Assembly (NCBI GenBank): GCA_903832085.1
Contig: CAIKZZ010000001.1
Location: forward strand, 150,406 to 214,405
Source: an uncultured Pseudomonadota bacterium
Lineage (GTDB): Bacteria; Pseudomonadota; Gammaproteobacteria; Steroidobacterales; Steroidobacteraceae
Length of the DNA: 64,000 nucleotides
Reading direction: 5' to 3'
A program made the position numbers and the translations under genes. Under the pieces are notes generated by a model that saw nothing but the letters and a program-made list of their open reading frames with translations, did not search any database and was not told where the DNA came from. Shown here piece by piece: positions 13,068 to 22,970 of the stretch (position 1 is its first letter; each line of letters opens with the position of its first letter).

Positions 13068-13853
13068 ATGAGCACACATAGCGGCTCCATGAGCGCACTT
13101 GTCACGGGCGCATCTCGCGGTATTGGGAGTGCTATTGCGCTTGAACTCGCCTCGCGTGGTGTAAAGGTCGCATTACACTTTCATTCGAATTCTGCGCTAG
13201 CGGAAGCAGTTTTAGCTACCCTTCCTGGATATGGACATGGGGTTTTTTCTGCGGATCTTTCTCAAAGCACTGGAGCTGTGACGCTGTGGAATAAAGTCAG
13301 CGCTTCACTTGGTAAGATCGATATTCTCGTGAACAATGCTGGAGTATTCGTCGACCATCCGCCACTAAAAAGCTCCCTTGAGCAGTGGCAGCAAACGTGG
13401 CGCCATACGTTGACAACAAATCTCGAAAGCCCGGCGCATTTATCGCTGCTCGCGGGTCAAGCAATGATGGATAGAGAGATTGCTGATTCAAAATTTGGGC
13501 GAGGCCGAATTATCAACATTTCCTCACGGGGCGCCTTTCGTGGCGAACCTGATGCACCTGCGTATGGTGCAAGTAAAGCTGGCATGAACGCACTGAGCCA
13601 GTCGTTGGCCAAAGCTCTTGCACCGAATGGAATCTATGTGTACTGCCTAGCGCCTGGTTGGGTGGGAACTGATATGGCCATTAGCCATCTACAGGGCCCA
13701 AACGGCGCGGACATACTCGCTCAGCATCCACTTGGACGGATCGCAACAGCGACGGAGATTGCTACCGCAGCCTGCTACTGCGCGTTAGACGCCCCCGCAG
13801 CTATGACCGGCAGCATCATCGACGTCAATGGCGCGAGTTATCTGCGCACATAG
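13068..13853 (+). CDS. SDR family oxidoreductase
   Basis: TGASRGIGSAIA, NNAG, S-YGASKAG (catalytic Ser/Tyr/Lys) pattern. Confidence 0.9.
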   Translation: MSTHSGSMSALVTGASRGIGSAIALELASRGVKVALHFHSNSALAEAVLATLPGYGHGVFSADLSQSTGAVTLWNKVSASLGKIDILVNNAGVFVDHPPLKSSLEQWQQTWRHTLTTNLESPAHLSLLAGQAMMDREIADSKFGRGRIINISSRGAFRGEPDAPAYGASKAGMNALSQSLAKALAPNGIYVYCLAPGWVGTDMAISHLQGPNGADILAQHPLGRIATATEIATAACYCALDAPAAMTGSIIDVNGASYLRT

Positions 13854-13861
13854 TGAACCGG

Positions 13862-14569
13862 TTATTTTGGCGGTCGATCGACAGCGCGCACATAGCGAGC
13901 ATAAATTGTTGGTAGTGCTTTTAGCAGTGCCTCTCGTCCAAGTACTCCGCCATCTGCAATCGCAGCTCGTATAGCTCCGATCCTCAAACGCTTTGAGGCA
14001 TCACGCGCCGTGGGTGCATGACTTAAATGCCAAGGCTCCGGAGCAACGCCACCACGATCTGTGACATAAGGACGATAAAATCCCCAACGATCCATATTGT
14101 CATCGAGCCATGCGGTTAATTCAGCGAATGGCCCACCCGTTCGGTATTCCGCGGGCACTAATTGCAGACGAGCCCCAGGTTTTAAGGCACTGCGATCATA
14201 AACGTCGATTTCCGTACCCCAATGATGGCGGCTACCCCCAGGTGGAGCGGACCAGTTGAGTATCGCGGCGACCCGCGCTGCAGGCCGGAGGGCTAGCACG
14301 TCCAACGCGCATCCTCGCCGGTCATGAACCACTCGCTGACCGGTCCACTTATCGTTCCAAATACGCACCTGAGTGGCAAAATCCCGAAACCCAGATGCCG
14401 GATCAAGCGAGATGCCTGCCCTAGCAGCAGCCCGGCGCATCGCCATAAAAGGCCGCACCACATCACGATGCAAAACGCATGAAATATCTTTATTATCAAT
14501 TACATGCGTCCGACTGCGGCCGGTCAGTTCCAGTGGACCTAGGATACACCGTCCCATAAGTAACCCCAT
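13862..14569 (-). CDS. M15 family metallopeptidase (D-Ala-D-Ala carboxypeptidase-like)
   Basis: SGFRDFATQVRIWN, SRHHWGTEIDVYD, EPWHLSH Zn-binding motifs. Confidence 0.88.
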   Translation of the reverse strand: MGLLMGRCILGPLELTGRSRTHVIDNKDISCVLHRDVVRPFMAMRRAAARAGISLDPASGFRDFATQVRIWNDKWTGQRVVHDRRGCALDVLALRPAARVAAILNWSAPPGGSRHHWGTEIDVYDRSALKPGARLQLVPAEYRTGGPFAELTAWLDDNMDRWGFYRPYVTDRGGVAPEPWHLSHAPTARDASKRLRIGAIRAAIADGGVLGREALLKALPTIYARYVRAVDRPPK

Positions 14570-14633
14570 ACAACAGTCAGCAAACAGACATTCGCTCGAG
14601 TTTGTGCGCTATTTAAGCAGCTTAACCATTATC

Positions 14634-16760
14634 ATGCATCGCATGAAGCCGAATAGCCCATTTTCACTGACGCGCCACCGGCTACTTATAGCCGGTGCGC
14701 TCGCGTTGGTGGGCAGTAGCGGCCTGTTACTCGCGATTATCACCCCTAGCTTATGGCGCGGGTTACCGTCCCTCGATGCCAACATTGCTGTGGCGCTCGG
14801 TCTCGGCTGTGTCTTTATCGGCGGACTCATCGTACTGGTTATCTTGCGAAAACCTCTCGCTAAGCTAGCGACCACTCTTGATCAACTCGACGCAAGCCAA
14901 CTCGCACTCGAACCGACACCGCTAGCACACAAAGAGCTTTTTAATCTCACGGCATCTATTGAGCGGCTTCGCGAAAAACTTGCAGAGACGACCAACACCA
15001 AGTACTACCTAGATGTTGTTTTAAACAGTATGAACGATGCAGTGCTGGTCACCGATGAATCGGGCCGAATCACACGCGTCAATGACGCCACTGCGAGCCT
15101 GTTCGGTTTTTCTTCAGCAGAGCTCGTGGATCGCGATATAGGCTCTCTGATCGCTCCCGATGAGCGACGCAAATTTGTGCTTGATCGCGCGGTAACAGAA
15201 ATTCGCGAGTTTATGATTCGCTCCAAATCAGGCGAGAACGTCCCGGTGTCTATATCGGGTGCGAAAATTACTGACCCCCGTCAAAACTCACTGTTTGAAA
15301 AAAACCAGAGCCAGGGCTCGCCTGAGAGAATTCAGGGATGCGTTTTCGTAGCGCATAACGTCTCGGATCGTGTAAAGGCAGAGCGTCGAATATTGTATCT
15401 CGCTACATATGACACGCTAACCAAAATTCCTAATCGTCTGCAATTTCAGCATCTTCTGCAGCAAAGCATCGCACGCGCAAACCGTAGCGGAACGGCACTC
15501 GCGATTTTCTATCTCGACCTTGATAAATTTAAGGATATCAACGACAACTTTGGCCATGCTGCAGGCGATCGCACGTTAGAGATTCTTAGCGAGCGCCTCG
15601 GCCGCATTGTCCCTAAAAGTGCCGTTATTGGCCGACTAGCCGGTGATGAGTTTGCTGTCCTAATAGAGCATCTGCCGCGAGACTTCGACCAAGGGCCGGC
15701 ACTTGAAGTCATCGCAAAACAGCTCATCGACGATGTGGGTAGAGCATTTCATCTGGATGATAGCGAAATCTACCTCACGGTCAGCATTGGAATTGCAATA
15801 TGTCCAGATGACGCAAACAACACCATCGATCTGATCCGCAATGCCGATGCTGCTATGTACCACGCTAAACAAAGCGGCGGCGGAACCTTTAGCTTTTACT
15901 CCTCGAAAATGGGGGTTCATGCTGTTGAGCAACTCACCTTAAAAGCAAAACTGCGTCGCGCAATCGAACGAGATGAGTTCGTCATCAACTATCAGCCAAA
16001 GATAGACCTAAAAACTGGCCACATCGCTGGAGCTGAGGCGTTATTACGATGGCGCCTACCGGGGCATGGCGACATAGCGCCTATGGCTTTCATACCGCTT
16101 GCAGAGCAATCTGGACTGATCCTCCCAATAGGTGAATGGGTATTGCGGCGGGTTTGCGCTGATTACAGTAAATGGCAGCAAGTCATAAGCAACCCCGGAC
16201 GAATCTCGATTAACTTGTCACTCAGGCAGTTGCATCAAGTTAATTTCATCAAGCGTTTCGTGGACATTTTTTCAGAATACGATGTCCCACCAGAAGCGCT
16301 TGAACTCGAAATTACTGAAACAACCCTAATGTCTAACGCACCACAAGCGGTTGAGATATTGGAGCAAATCCGAAACATTGGGGTTACGCTATCTATCGAT
16401 GATTTCGGTACCGGTTATTCCTCTCTTTCGATACTGCAGCAGCTGCCAATACAGACCCTGAAGATAGATCAGTCTTTCGTCCGTAATGCCATGGACTCGA
16501 ACAAGCACGCGACCCTTATTAAAACGATTATCGAAATGGGACACAGCCTCACCCTTAGCGTCGTCGCAGAGGGAGTTGAAACGGCAGCACAGCACGAGTT
16601 TTTACACCAGCATGCCTGTGATTATGCGCAGGGGCGCCTGTATAGCGCGCCAGTCAGCGCTGACGCAATGCTGGAGCTGCTTAAAGTGCAACAAGTTGGT
16701 GGCCGTCTGCTTGCAGATAGAACTACAGTGCAATTAAATGATCAGGCGCAGGGCACCTAA
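14634..16760 (+). CDS. Membrane-anchored PAS-GGDEF-EAL protein (c-di-GMP turnover)
   Basis: N-terminal TM segments, PAS (NSMNDAVLVTDESGRI), AGDEF signature, EALLRW with DDFGTGYSSL and VVAEGVE; start moved from the ORF start at 14373 to ATG 14634 because the longer version overlaps the M15 gene. Confidence 0.92.
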   Translation: MHRMKPNSPFSLTRHRLLIAGALALVGSSGLLLAIITPSLWRGLPSLDANIAVALGLGCVFIGGLIVLVILRKPLAKLATTLDQLDASQLALEPTPLAHKELFNLTASIERLREKLAETTNTKYYLDVVLNSMNDAVLVTDESGRITRVNDATASLFGFSSAELVDRDIGSLIAPDERRKFVLDRAVTEIREFMIRSKSGENVPVSISGAKITDPRQNSLFEKNQSQGSPERIQGCVFVAHNVSDRVKAERRILYLATYDTLTKIPNRLQFQHLLQQSIARANRSGTALAIFYLDLDKFKDINDNFGHAAGDRTLEILSERLGRIVPKSAVIGRLAGDEFAVLIEHLPRDFDQGPALEVIAKQLIDDVGRAFHLDDSEIYLTVSIGIAICPDDANNTIDLIRNADAAMYHAKQSGGGTFSFYSSKMGVHAVEQLTLKAKLRRAIERDEFVINYQPKIDLKTGHIAGAEALLRWRLPGHGDIAPMAFIPLAEQSGLILPIGEWVLRRVCADYSKWQQVISNPGRISINLSLRQLHQVNFIKRFVDIFSEYDVPPEALELEITETTLMSNAPQAVEILEQIRNIGVTLSIDDFGTGYSSLSILQQLPIQTLKIDQSFVRNAMDSNKHATLIKTIIEMGHSLTLSVVAEGVETAAQHEFLHQHACDYAQGRLYSAPVSADAMLELLKVQQVGGRLLADRTTVQLNDQAQGT

Positions 16761-16835
16761 CGGACCTTAGGCCGTCACTTAATCCATAACGAGCGCTGAG
16801 TTTCCTCCCATCGTCACTTGTAGGCTGTCGCCTTA

Positions 16836-18743
16836 ATGATTGCCTTTCGCAATGTTACCCTGCGTAGAGGGCCACGGGCCTTATTCAGCAATGCATCTTT
16901 TACCCTCTATCCAACCGAGAAGATTGGGCTTGTAGGGCCGAATGGCGCGGGTAAAACCAGTCTCTTCAGTTTGCTACAAGGCACGCTGACGGTTGATCTG
17001 GGCGATATCTCCATTCAGGCAGGCCACACCTTAGCGAGCGTGGCCCAAGACGTCGTTGCACTATCGCGCACAACCATAGAGTTTGTACTGGATGGCGACA
17101 GGAAGTTGCGCGACATTCAAGCCGCAATAACCACAGCAGAAAAAGCGAATAATGGCGCGCTGCTTGGTACATTGCACGCTGATCTTGAGGCTATCGACGG
17201 CTACGCGGCGCCCAGCCGCGCCGCCCGCTTGTTAGCTGGCCTAGGATTTAGTGCTGAGGATATTGAACGACCGATAGCAGAATATTCGGGCGGTTGGCAG
17301 CGCCGGCTCGCGCTTGCGCAAGCACTAATGTCACGGTCCGATATTTTGCTACTCGATGAGCCAACGAATCATCTAGACCTAGATGCGGTTCTATGGCTTG
17401 AAGACTGGATTAAAGCTTATCCGGGCCTGCTGATTGTAATCGCTCATGACCGTGATTTTCTCGATCGAGTTGTAAGCCGGATTATCAGCATTGAGAAAGA
17501 ATGCGTCGAAAGTTACACCGGCAACTATTCCGATTTCGAATCGCAGCGAGCGCTGCGGATTGCGCAACAGCAGGATGCATTTAGTAAGCAACAGCGGCAC
17601 ATTCAGCACATCACTGATTTTGTACAGCGCTTCAAGGCCAAAGCCAGCAAGGCTCGGCAAGCGCAAAGTCGGCTACGGTCGCTTGAGCGCATCGAGCGCA
17701 TTCTCCCTGCTCATGCGGACTCACCATTCAGCTTTAGTTTCATGGCACCTGCCAAGCTGCCAAAACCGTTATTAGCACTGGACGAAGCAGCGTTCGGTTA
17801 CCCACAAAACGTCATTTTAAGTGGCGTATCTGTCAGCATCTCTCCAGGCGACCGAATTGGCTTGCTCGGTCGTAATGGCGCAGGAAAATCAACTTTCACT
17901 CGTTCGCTCGCTGGAATGCAACAGCTGCTCGCAGGCCAACTGACGTGTGCACAAGATCTGAACATAGGCTATTTCGCTCAGCACTCAATCGAGCAGCTAG
18001 TGACTGAGTTGTCGCCCATCGACCACTTGCGACGGCTAGGCGGTCCTACCCTGCGCGTAGCAGTTGAGGAAGAGCAGCGATCTTTCCTGGGTAGTTTTGG
18101 GTTTTCAAAGGATCGTGTGTTTCAGCCAGTTGGCCCATTCTCGGGCGGTGAGAAGGCACGACTGATTCTCGCGCTGTTGATATCGCAGCAACCCAACCTA
18201 CTGCTGCTCGACGAGCCAACCAACCACCTAGATCTTGAAATGCGTCATGCGCTCGGAATGGCATTACAAGAATACACAGGCGCCTTAATCCTCGTTTCGC
18301 ACGACCGCTACCTACTGCGCCTTGTGGCAGATCAACTTTGGTTGGTTGCTGATGGCACAGTCAGCCCATTTGATGGCGATCTTGATGAATACGCTTTATG
18401 GTTAAAGAGCGTTCGTAGCGAGAACTCAGGGACGGGATCCGGTGTCACCGCGAAGCGGGACGATCCACGGGAACGCAAGCGCATCGAAGCCGAACGCCGA
18501 CAACGTTTGAGTCCACTGAAAGTTCAGATTGCGACCTATGAGAAAAAGCTCAATTTACTCACGAGCGAAATTGCACTCATCGCCTCACAGCTAGCCGATC
18601 CAGCCCTCTACGAGGCATCTCAACGGGCAAGCCTCGCGGCGCTCGTTGCTCGCGAAGGCTCATTGCGTCGGGAACTTACGGAAGTTGAGGATGCTTGGCT
18701 AGAAGCCTCAGAACGCCTTGCTCGCTTTTCTGAGGGTGTCTAA
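16836..18743 (+). CDS. ABC-F family ATPase (YheS/Uup type)
   Basis: Two Walker A (GPNGAGKTSL, GRNGAGKSTF) and two LLLDEPTNHLDL sites, no TM segments. Confidence 0.94.
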   Translation: MIAFRNVTLRRGPRALFSNASFTLYPTEKIGLVGPNGAGKTSLFSLLQGTLTVDLGDISIQAGHTLASVAQDVVALSRTTIEFVLDGDRKLRDIQAAITTAEKANNGALLGTLHADLEAIDGYAAPSRAARLLAGLGFSAEDIERPIAEYSGGWQRRLALAQALMSRSDILLLDEPTNHLDLDAVLWLEDWIKAYPGLLIVIAHDRDFLDRVVSRIISIEKECVESYTGNYSDFESQRALRIAQQQDAFSKQQRHIQHITDFVQRFKAKASKARQAQSRLRSLERIERILPAHADSPFSFSFMAPAKLPKPLLALDEAAFGYPQNVILSGVSVSISPGDRIGLLGRNGAGKSTFTRSLAGMQQLLAGQLTCAQDLNIGYFAQHSIEQLVTELSPIDHLRRLGGPTLRVAVEEEQRSFLGSFGFSKDRVFQPVGPFSGGEKARLILALLISQQPNLLLLDEPTNHLDLEMRHALGMALQEYTGALILVSHDRYLLRLVADQLWLVADGTVSPFDGDLDEYALWLKSVRSENSGTGSGVTAKRDDPRERKRIEAERRQRLSPLKVQIATYEKKLNLLTSEIALIASQLADPALYEASQRASLAALVAREGSLRRELTEVEDAWLEASERLARFSEGV

Positions 18744-18751
18744 CGCTCAGG

Positions 18752-18768
18752 TAACAGATCTTCTGTTA
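18752..18768. terminator. Possible bidirectional hairpin between convergent genes
   Basis: TAACAGA-TCT-TCTGTTA at the convergent ends of ABC-F and CDGSH genes; AT-rich, weak. Confidence 0.3.
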
Positions 18769-19005
18769 TAGCTTTTTGTGGGCCCCGTCACATAGAGGGG
18801 CATTAGCGGAATGTTTGCAGCCACAGAACCAGACCTTCGCACTTGCAGTCGCGTCATATTTTGTGGGAGCAAACTCGGATCCTTTGTGGCTACCATCGCA
18901 AAATGGCTGTTTCTGCGATTTACCGCAAGAACACCAATAGTATGATTTACCCTCTTCCACATCGATTCCAAAGGGCGTTTTGCTTGCGATAGTAGGCTCA
19001 GACAT
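18766..19005 (-). CDS. CDGSH iron-sulfur domain protein with two motifs
   Basis: CSCGKSQKQPFCDGSH and CGCKHSANAPLCDGAH motifs. Confidence 0.92.
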   Translation of the reverse strand: MSEPTIASKTPFGIDVEEGKSYYWCSCGKSQKQPFCDGSHKGSEFAPTKYDATASAKVWFCGCKHSANAPLCDGAHKKL

Positions 19006-19082
19006 CGTAGTTCTCGTCAGATTGTGAGTGTTAAGACAGTCTAGCAGGGCAGCGAATTAAACGACAACTCATCAGCTTAACT

Positions 19083-19478
19083 TTAGACCTGGCTCGTTTT
19101 TTGAGTTTCTGGCCAACACAGTTGGTGTACGAACACGCTCGCTGGTAGATCTTCGATGCGAAGCCCTAAAAGGTTCATTAGACCTTGCACACGCGGCCAT
19201 TCGTGCTCCAAAAACCGCTCCCGCTCACGACCAAGTAACGCAGCTCTTGCGCCTACAACCACAAACATGCCGCGGCCGCGCTGGTTATCAATCACGCACT
19301 CCGTCACTAACTGCCTGTAAGTATGCAAAACGGTCAATGCGTTTAGCTGCAGGGTGGCCGCCGCCTGCCGCACGGAGGGCAACCGCTCCTCTTCCGCGAT
19401 GGCGCCTTTAAGAATTGCAGCCACAATCCGGTCGCGTAACTGTAAATAGATCGGTCTAGAGTCATCCCAACCACGAGC
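19083..19478 (-). CDS. Short GntR-family regulator (YtrA-like)
   Basis: RPIYLQLRDRIVAAILKGAIAEEERLPSVRQAAATLQLNALTVLHTYRQL winged HTH; only about 60 residues after the HTH; start at MARGW preferred. Confidence 0.85.
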   Translation of the reverse strand, partial: ARGWDDSRPIYLQLRDRIVAAILKGAIAEEERLPSVRQAAATLQLNALTVLHTYRQLVTECVIDNQRGRGMFVVVGARAALLGRERERFLEHEWPRVQGLMNLLGLRIEDLPASVFVHQLCWPETQKTSQV

Positions 19479-19525
19479 CATGGCGAGCACCCCTGTTACA
19501 TGATTCACTCAACACACGTGATCTA

Positions 19526-19547
19526 GTGATGTACACCAGTATATCAC
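19526..19547. promoter_or_regulatory. Candidate GntR operator
   Basis: Inverted repeat GTGATGTA-CACCAG-TATATCAC (7/8 matched arms) about 50 bp upstream of the GntR start. Confidence 0.35.
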
Positions 19548-19663
19548 ATTGGGCACTTACCCAGAAAGTGCTTCAAAAATAAAAGAAATCAGGGGATTAG
19601 CACTCGTGTGGTGACCTGCATCGTTCGCTACAATGCTGCGCTGTCTTTCGTGGAGTATCGATA

Positions 19664-20641
19664 ATGAAAAAACCGCTTACTGTGACTATCACCGGTGCCG
19701 CTGGCCAGATCGGCTACGCACTGGCGTTTCGTGTTGCCTCGGGCGCCATGCTGGGTAGCGATCAACCTATTAATTTACGTCTCCTCGAAATCACGCCAGC
19801 ACTACCGCAACTGCAAGGCGTTGTGATGGAGCTGAACGACTGTGCCTTCCCAACTCTTAATGCCGTTGTGGCCACAGACGACGTTCGTGCCGCATTCAAA
19901 GACAGTGATGTCGGCCTGCTTGTCGGCGCGCGTCCTCGCGGTCCAGGAATGGAACGCAAGGATTTACTACTTGCGAACGCCCAAATTTTTTCGGCTCAAG
20001 GAAAAGCGATCAACGAGGTGGCAAGTCGCGATATCAAAGTGCTCGTGGTGGGTAACCCCGCGAATACGAACGCACTAATCGCTAGCCGCAATGCCAAAGA
20101 CATAGACCCACGAAACTTCACTGCGATGACGCGCCTCGATCATAATAGGGCGCTGGCCTTGCTTGCCGAAAAAACGAACAGCCATGTCACTGACATTCGT
20201 CAAATGACCATCTGGGGAAATCACTCAGCGACTCAATACCCTGATCTACATCACTGCACAGTGAAAGGAGCCCCTGCTCTATCGCTTCTAGACTCAGCAT
20301 GGTACGAAAGTGCGTTTATTCCAACGGTGCAGCAACGCGGCGCTGCAATTATCAAGGCGCGTGGCGCATCATCAGCGGCATCTGCGGCATCGTCGGCAAT
20401 TGACCATGTGCGTACTTGGATGTCCAGCACGGCAGCAGGCGACTGGGTCAGCATGGCCGTTCCGTCTGATGGAAGTTACGGCATTCCAGAGGGCGTGATT
20501 TACTCGTACCCAGTAACCACCAAGAATGGTGCATATCAAATCGTACAAGGGCTCGAAGTCAACGAGTTCAGTCGCGCCCGCATGAAAGCAACGGATGCGG
20601 AACTACGCGAGGAACGTGACGGAGTGAAGGATCTAATCTAA
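19664..20641 (+). CDS. mdh: Malate dehydrogenase
   Basis: [48 protein letters not shown]. Confidence 0.97.
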   Translation: MKKPLTVTITGAAGQIGYALAFRVASGAMLGSDQPINLRLLEITPALPQLQGVVMELNDCAFPTLNAVVATDDVRAAFKDSDVGLLVGARPRGPGMERKDLLLANAQIFSAQGKAINEVASRDIKVLVVGNPANTNALIASRNAKDIDPRNFTAMTRLDHNRALALLAEKTNSHVTDIRQMTIWGNHSATQYPDLHHCTVKGAPALSLLDSAWYESAFIPTVQQRGAAIIKARGASSAASAASSAIDHVRTWMSSTAAGDWVSMAVPSDGSYGIPEGVIYSYPVTTKNGAYQIVQGLEVNEFSRARMKATDAELREERDGVKDLI

Positions 20642-20681
20642 ATGACAGGCTATCAGCTAGCCATCCTGCAGAACTAGCGCC

Positions 20682-21344
20682 GTGGCCACTTTTTTTCTGG
20701 TATTCACGGCGCTCTTTTCCATCGTCAACCCGATGTCGGGTGCTTTCATCTACTTCGGCGCTACGCAGACACTCGAAACGCGCGTACGTAAACAGGTATC
20801 ACGCTGGGTAGCTATTTACGCGTTTTTCATCATAACCGCGTCTCTTTATGTAGGTGCGTACGTACTCAGTTTTTTTGGCATATCACTTCCCGTTCTACAA
20901 GTCGCTGGCGGAATTGTCATTGCTATCTCAGGCTGGAAGATGCTGAGCGGGCCAGACGCTGCGACGGCACAACGCCGTTCAGAAACTGAGAATGCCTTAC
21001 CTATCCATATGTCACCAAGTCGGTTGGCTTTTTATCCACTGACCATGCCATTAACGACGGGTCCAGGCACCATCTCCGTTGCAATTTCCCTCGGCGCGAA
21101 CCGCCCTAATGGCATGGGCGAGGCCTTGCTTGGCTTCCTTTTTCAAACAGTCCTAGCGACTGCGCTACTGTGTCTGGTGGTATTCATTTTCTACCGACAC
21201 TCAGGACGGCTAGCCCGCGCAATAGGGGCTACTGGCACTGCGATTATCGTCCGCTTATCAGCATTCTTACTTTTTTGTATCGGTATCCAGATGCTCTGGA
21301 AAGGCACGTCGCTCCTCCTAATTGATCTTTGGCACTCTCTCTAA
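20682..21344 (+). CDS. MarC family integral membrane protein
   Basis: FTALFSIVNPMSGAFIYFG, PLTMPLTTGPGTISVAI; multiple TM segments; GTG start. Confidence 0.88.
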   Translation: MATFFLVFTALFSIVNPMSGAFIYFGATQTLETRVRKQVSRWVAIYAFFIITASLYVGAYVLSFFGISLPVLQVAGGIVIAISGWKMLSGPDAATAQRRSETENALPIHMSPSRLAFYPLTMPLTTGPGTISVAISLGANRPNGMGEALLGFLFQTVLATALLCLVVFIFYRHSGRLARAIGATGTAIIVRLSAFLLFCIGIQMLWKGTSLLLIDLWHSL

Positions 21345-21439
21345 GTCATAGCGACAGCTGTATAAGCCGACGAGTCCTTTGCGCAATTAAGTGCGCTTAG
21401 GCTAAATCTACCTTTCAAAACATGTCTTTTGTTTGATAA

Positions 21440-21467
21440 AGTAACCATATAGTCAGTATTGCTTACT
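21440..21467. promoter_or_regulatory. Candidate MarR-type operator
   Basis: Imperfect inverted repeat AGTAACCATATAG..AGTATTGCTTACT immediately upstream of the marR-emrAB genes. Confidence 0.35.
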
Positions 21468-21475
21468 AGTTTCCT

Positions 21476-21922
21476 ATGCCCAATAAAACTGCTGCGTCTG
21501 CGACGACCCTTGGCTACATGCTGGTCGATGTCGTTCGACTGTTACGCAAAGACTTTCATGCGCGTGCGATCGGTCTCAAAGTAACGCCGGCGTTAGCACG
21601 ACTACTGCTGCATGTCAGCCGCACGCCAGGCGCACGACAACAAGAGCTCGCAGCTCGCCTCGAAGTCACGCCCGCCACATTAGGCCGTATGGTTGATCGG
21701 TTAGTCGCCCGTGGCTATGTACGCCGGGCGGCTGATCCAAAGGATCGTCGAGCATTTAGAGTCTTTGTCGCGCCACAGGGAAAGCCTCTAGTCAGCCGCA
21801 TGGAACAAGTGGCTGGACTCACAAAGAGCCGGGCCACGCGTGGCCTCAGCGCGGAAGATCAGGGGCAGCTTCTAAAATCCCTACAAACAATGTGCGACAA
21901 CCTAAGTCGCAGGAGTATTTGA
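21476..21922 (+). CDS. MarR family transcriptional regulator
   Basis: QQELAARLEVTPATLGRMVDRLVARGYVRRAADPKDRRAFRV winged HTH. Confidence 0.92.
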   Translation: MPNKTAASATTLGYMLVDVVRLLRKDFHARAIGLKVTPALARLLLHVSRTPGARQQELAARLEVTPATLGRMVDRLVARGYVRRAADPKDRRAFRVFVAPQGKPLVSRMEQVAGLTKSRATRGLSAEDQGQLLKSLQTMCDNLSRRSI

Positions 21923-21923
21923 G

Positions 21924-22970
21924 TTGGAAACTGTCAGCTTATCGCGCTCACAAGGACCAAGAATTATTCTGTTATGGGGGTTACCAACCATAGTGTTGGC
22001 AGTATGCCTATATCTATACGGCACGTCAGGTCGCTACGCCGCTACGGACAATGCCTATATTCGCCAAGATCATGTTGACGTAATTGCGCAGGTTTCAGCA
22101 AATGTCAGCAGCGTTTTAGTGACTGAGAACTCGCCGGTCGTCGCAGATCAAGTCATCCTCACACTTGATGACTCGGCACAAAAAATAGCTATGGCAGCTG
22201 CAGACGCAAAGCTAGCATCAGCGCGTGCGGAAGTTCGCGCGTTGCAGGCTGCATATCGTGAAAAAACTGGGGAATTGGCTGTAGCGAAACGCGCTGCAGA
22301 GTTTTCTGACCGCGACCTCAAGCGACAAAAAGAGCTTGCGGAGCGCAAACTCATATCCATAGCTGCACTCGACAGTACAGATCGGGTGGCAGAAATAACG
22401 AATGGAAGCATTGCCGTATTAAAGCTGCAGATGGAGCAAACTGTGGCGCGCCTCGGTGGTCGTGTCGATCTCGACGTTGACAGCTACCCAGGTGTACGCA
22501 GCGCACTGGCAGAACTTTCGCGAGCACAACTCGATCTAGCACATACGGTTGTAAAATCACCCCAAGCCGGCTTCGTCAGTCATTTGCCGAAGGTGGGCAA
22601 CCGGCTTGATCTTGGACGCCCAGCTTGCGCCATTATTGTTGCTGACAGCCTCTCGGTAGAGGCAAACTTCAAAGAAACTGATCTGGAGTGGGTCCGCCCT
22701 GGACAGACTGTACAAATTGATGTCGATACCTTTAGTGGACACCACTGGTCTGGCCACGTTGATAGTATTGCCCAAGCAACTGGCGCTAGCTTCTCATTGC
22801 TTCCAGCGCAAAATGCCTCTGGAAATTGGGTCAAGGTAGTGCAGAGAATTCCTGTTCGTATCAGCATTGTGACGCAAGCTGGCGATCCAACGCTACGCGA
22901 TGGTATGAGCGCATTAGTGTCAATTGACACAGGCGGACATACACATTTTGATCGCTGGCTTGGTCACTAA
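21924..22970 (+). CDS. HlyD/EmrA family membrane fusion protein
   Basis: Single N-terminal TM, TDNAYIRQDHVDVIAQVSANVSSVLV, coiled coil, FKETDLEWVRPGQ; TTG start. Confidence 0.93.
   Translation: METVSLSRSQGPRIILLWGLPTIVLAVCLYLYGTSGRYAATDNAYIRQDHVDVIAQVSANVSSVLVTENSPVVADQVILTLDDSAQKIAMAAADAKLASARAEVRALQAAYREKTGELAVAKRAAEFSDRDLKRQKELAERKLISIAALDSTDRVAEITNGSIAVLKLQMEQTVARLGGRVDLDVDSYPGVRSALAELSRAQLDLAHTVVKSPQAGFVSHLPKVGNRLDLGRPACAIIVADSLSVEANFKETDLEWVRPGQTVQIDVDTFSGHHWSGHVDSIAQATGASFSLLPAQNASGNWVKVVQRIPVRISIVTQAGDPTLRDGMSALVSIDTGGHTHFDRWLGH

Noticed and set aside
14373-14633. N-terminal extension of the GGDEF-EAL ORF
   Set aside because: It overlaps the M15 peptidase coding region on the other strand. 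The plausible start is ATG 14634, just before the signal/TM segment.
20360-20405. Low-complexity Ala/Ser run in mdh
   Set aside because: The [16 protein letters not shown] segment matches the normal substrate-region pattern of this malate dehydrogenase type.
22924-22970. 47-nt overlap between emrA- and emrB-like genes as evidence of translational coupling by frameshift
   Set aside because: Alternative TTG starts at 22948 and 22960 reduce the overlap; ordinary start-site uncertainty explains it.
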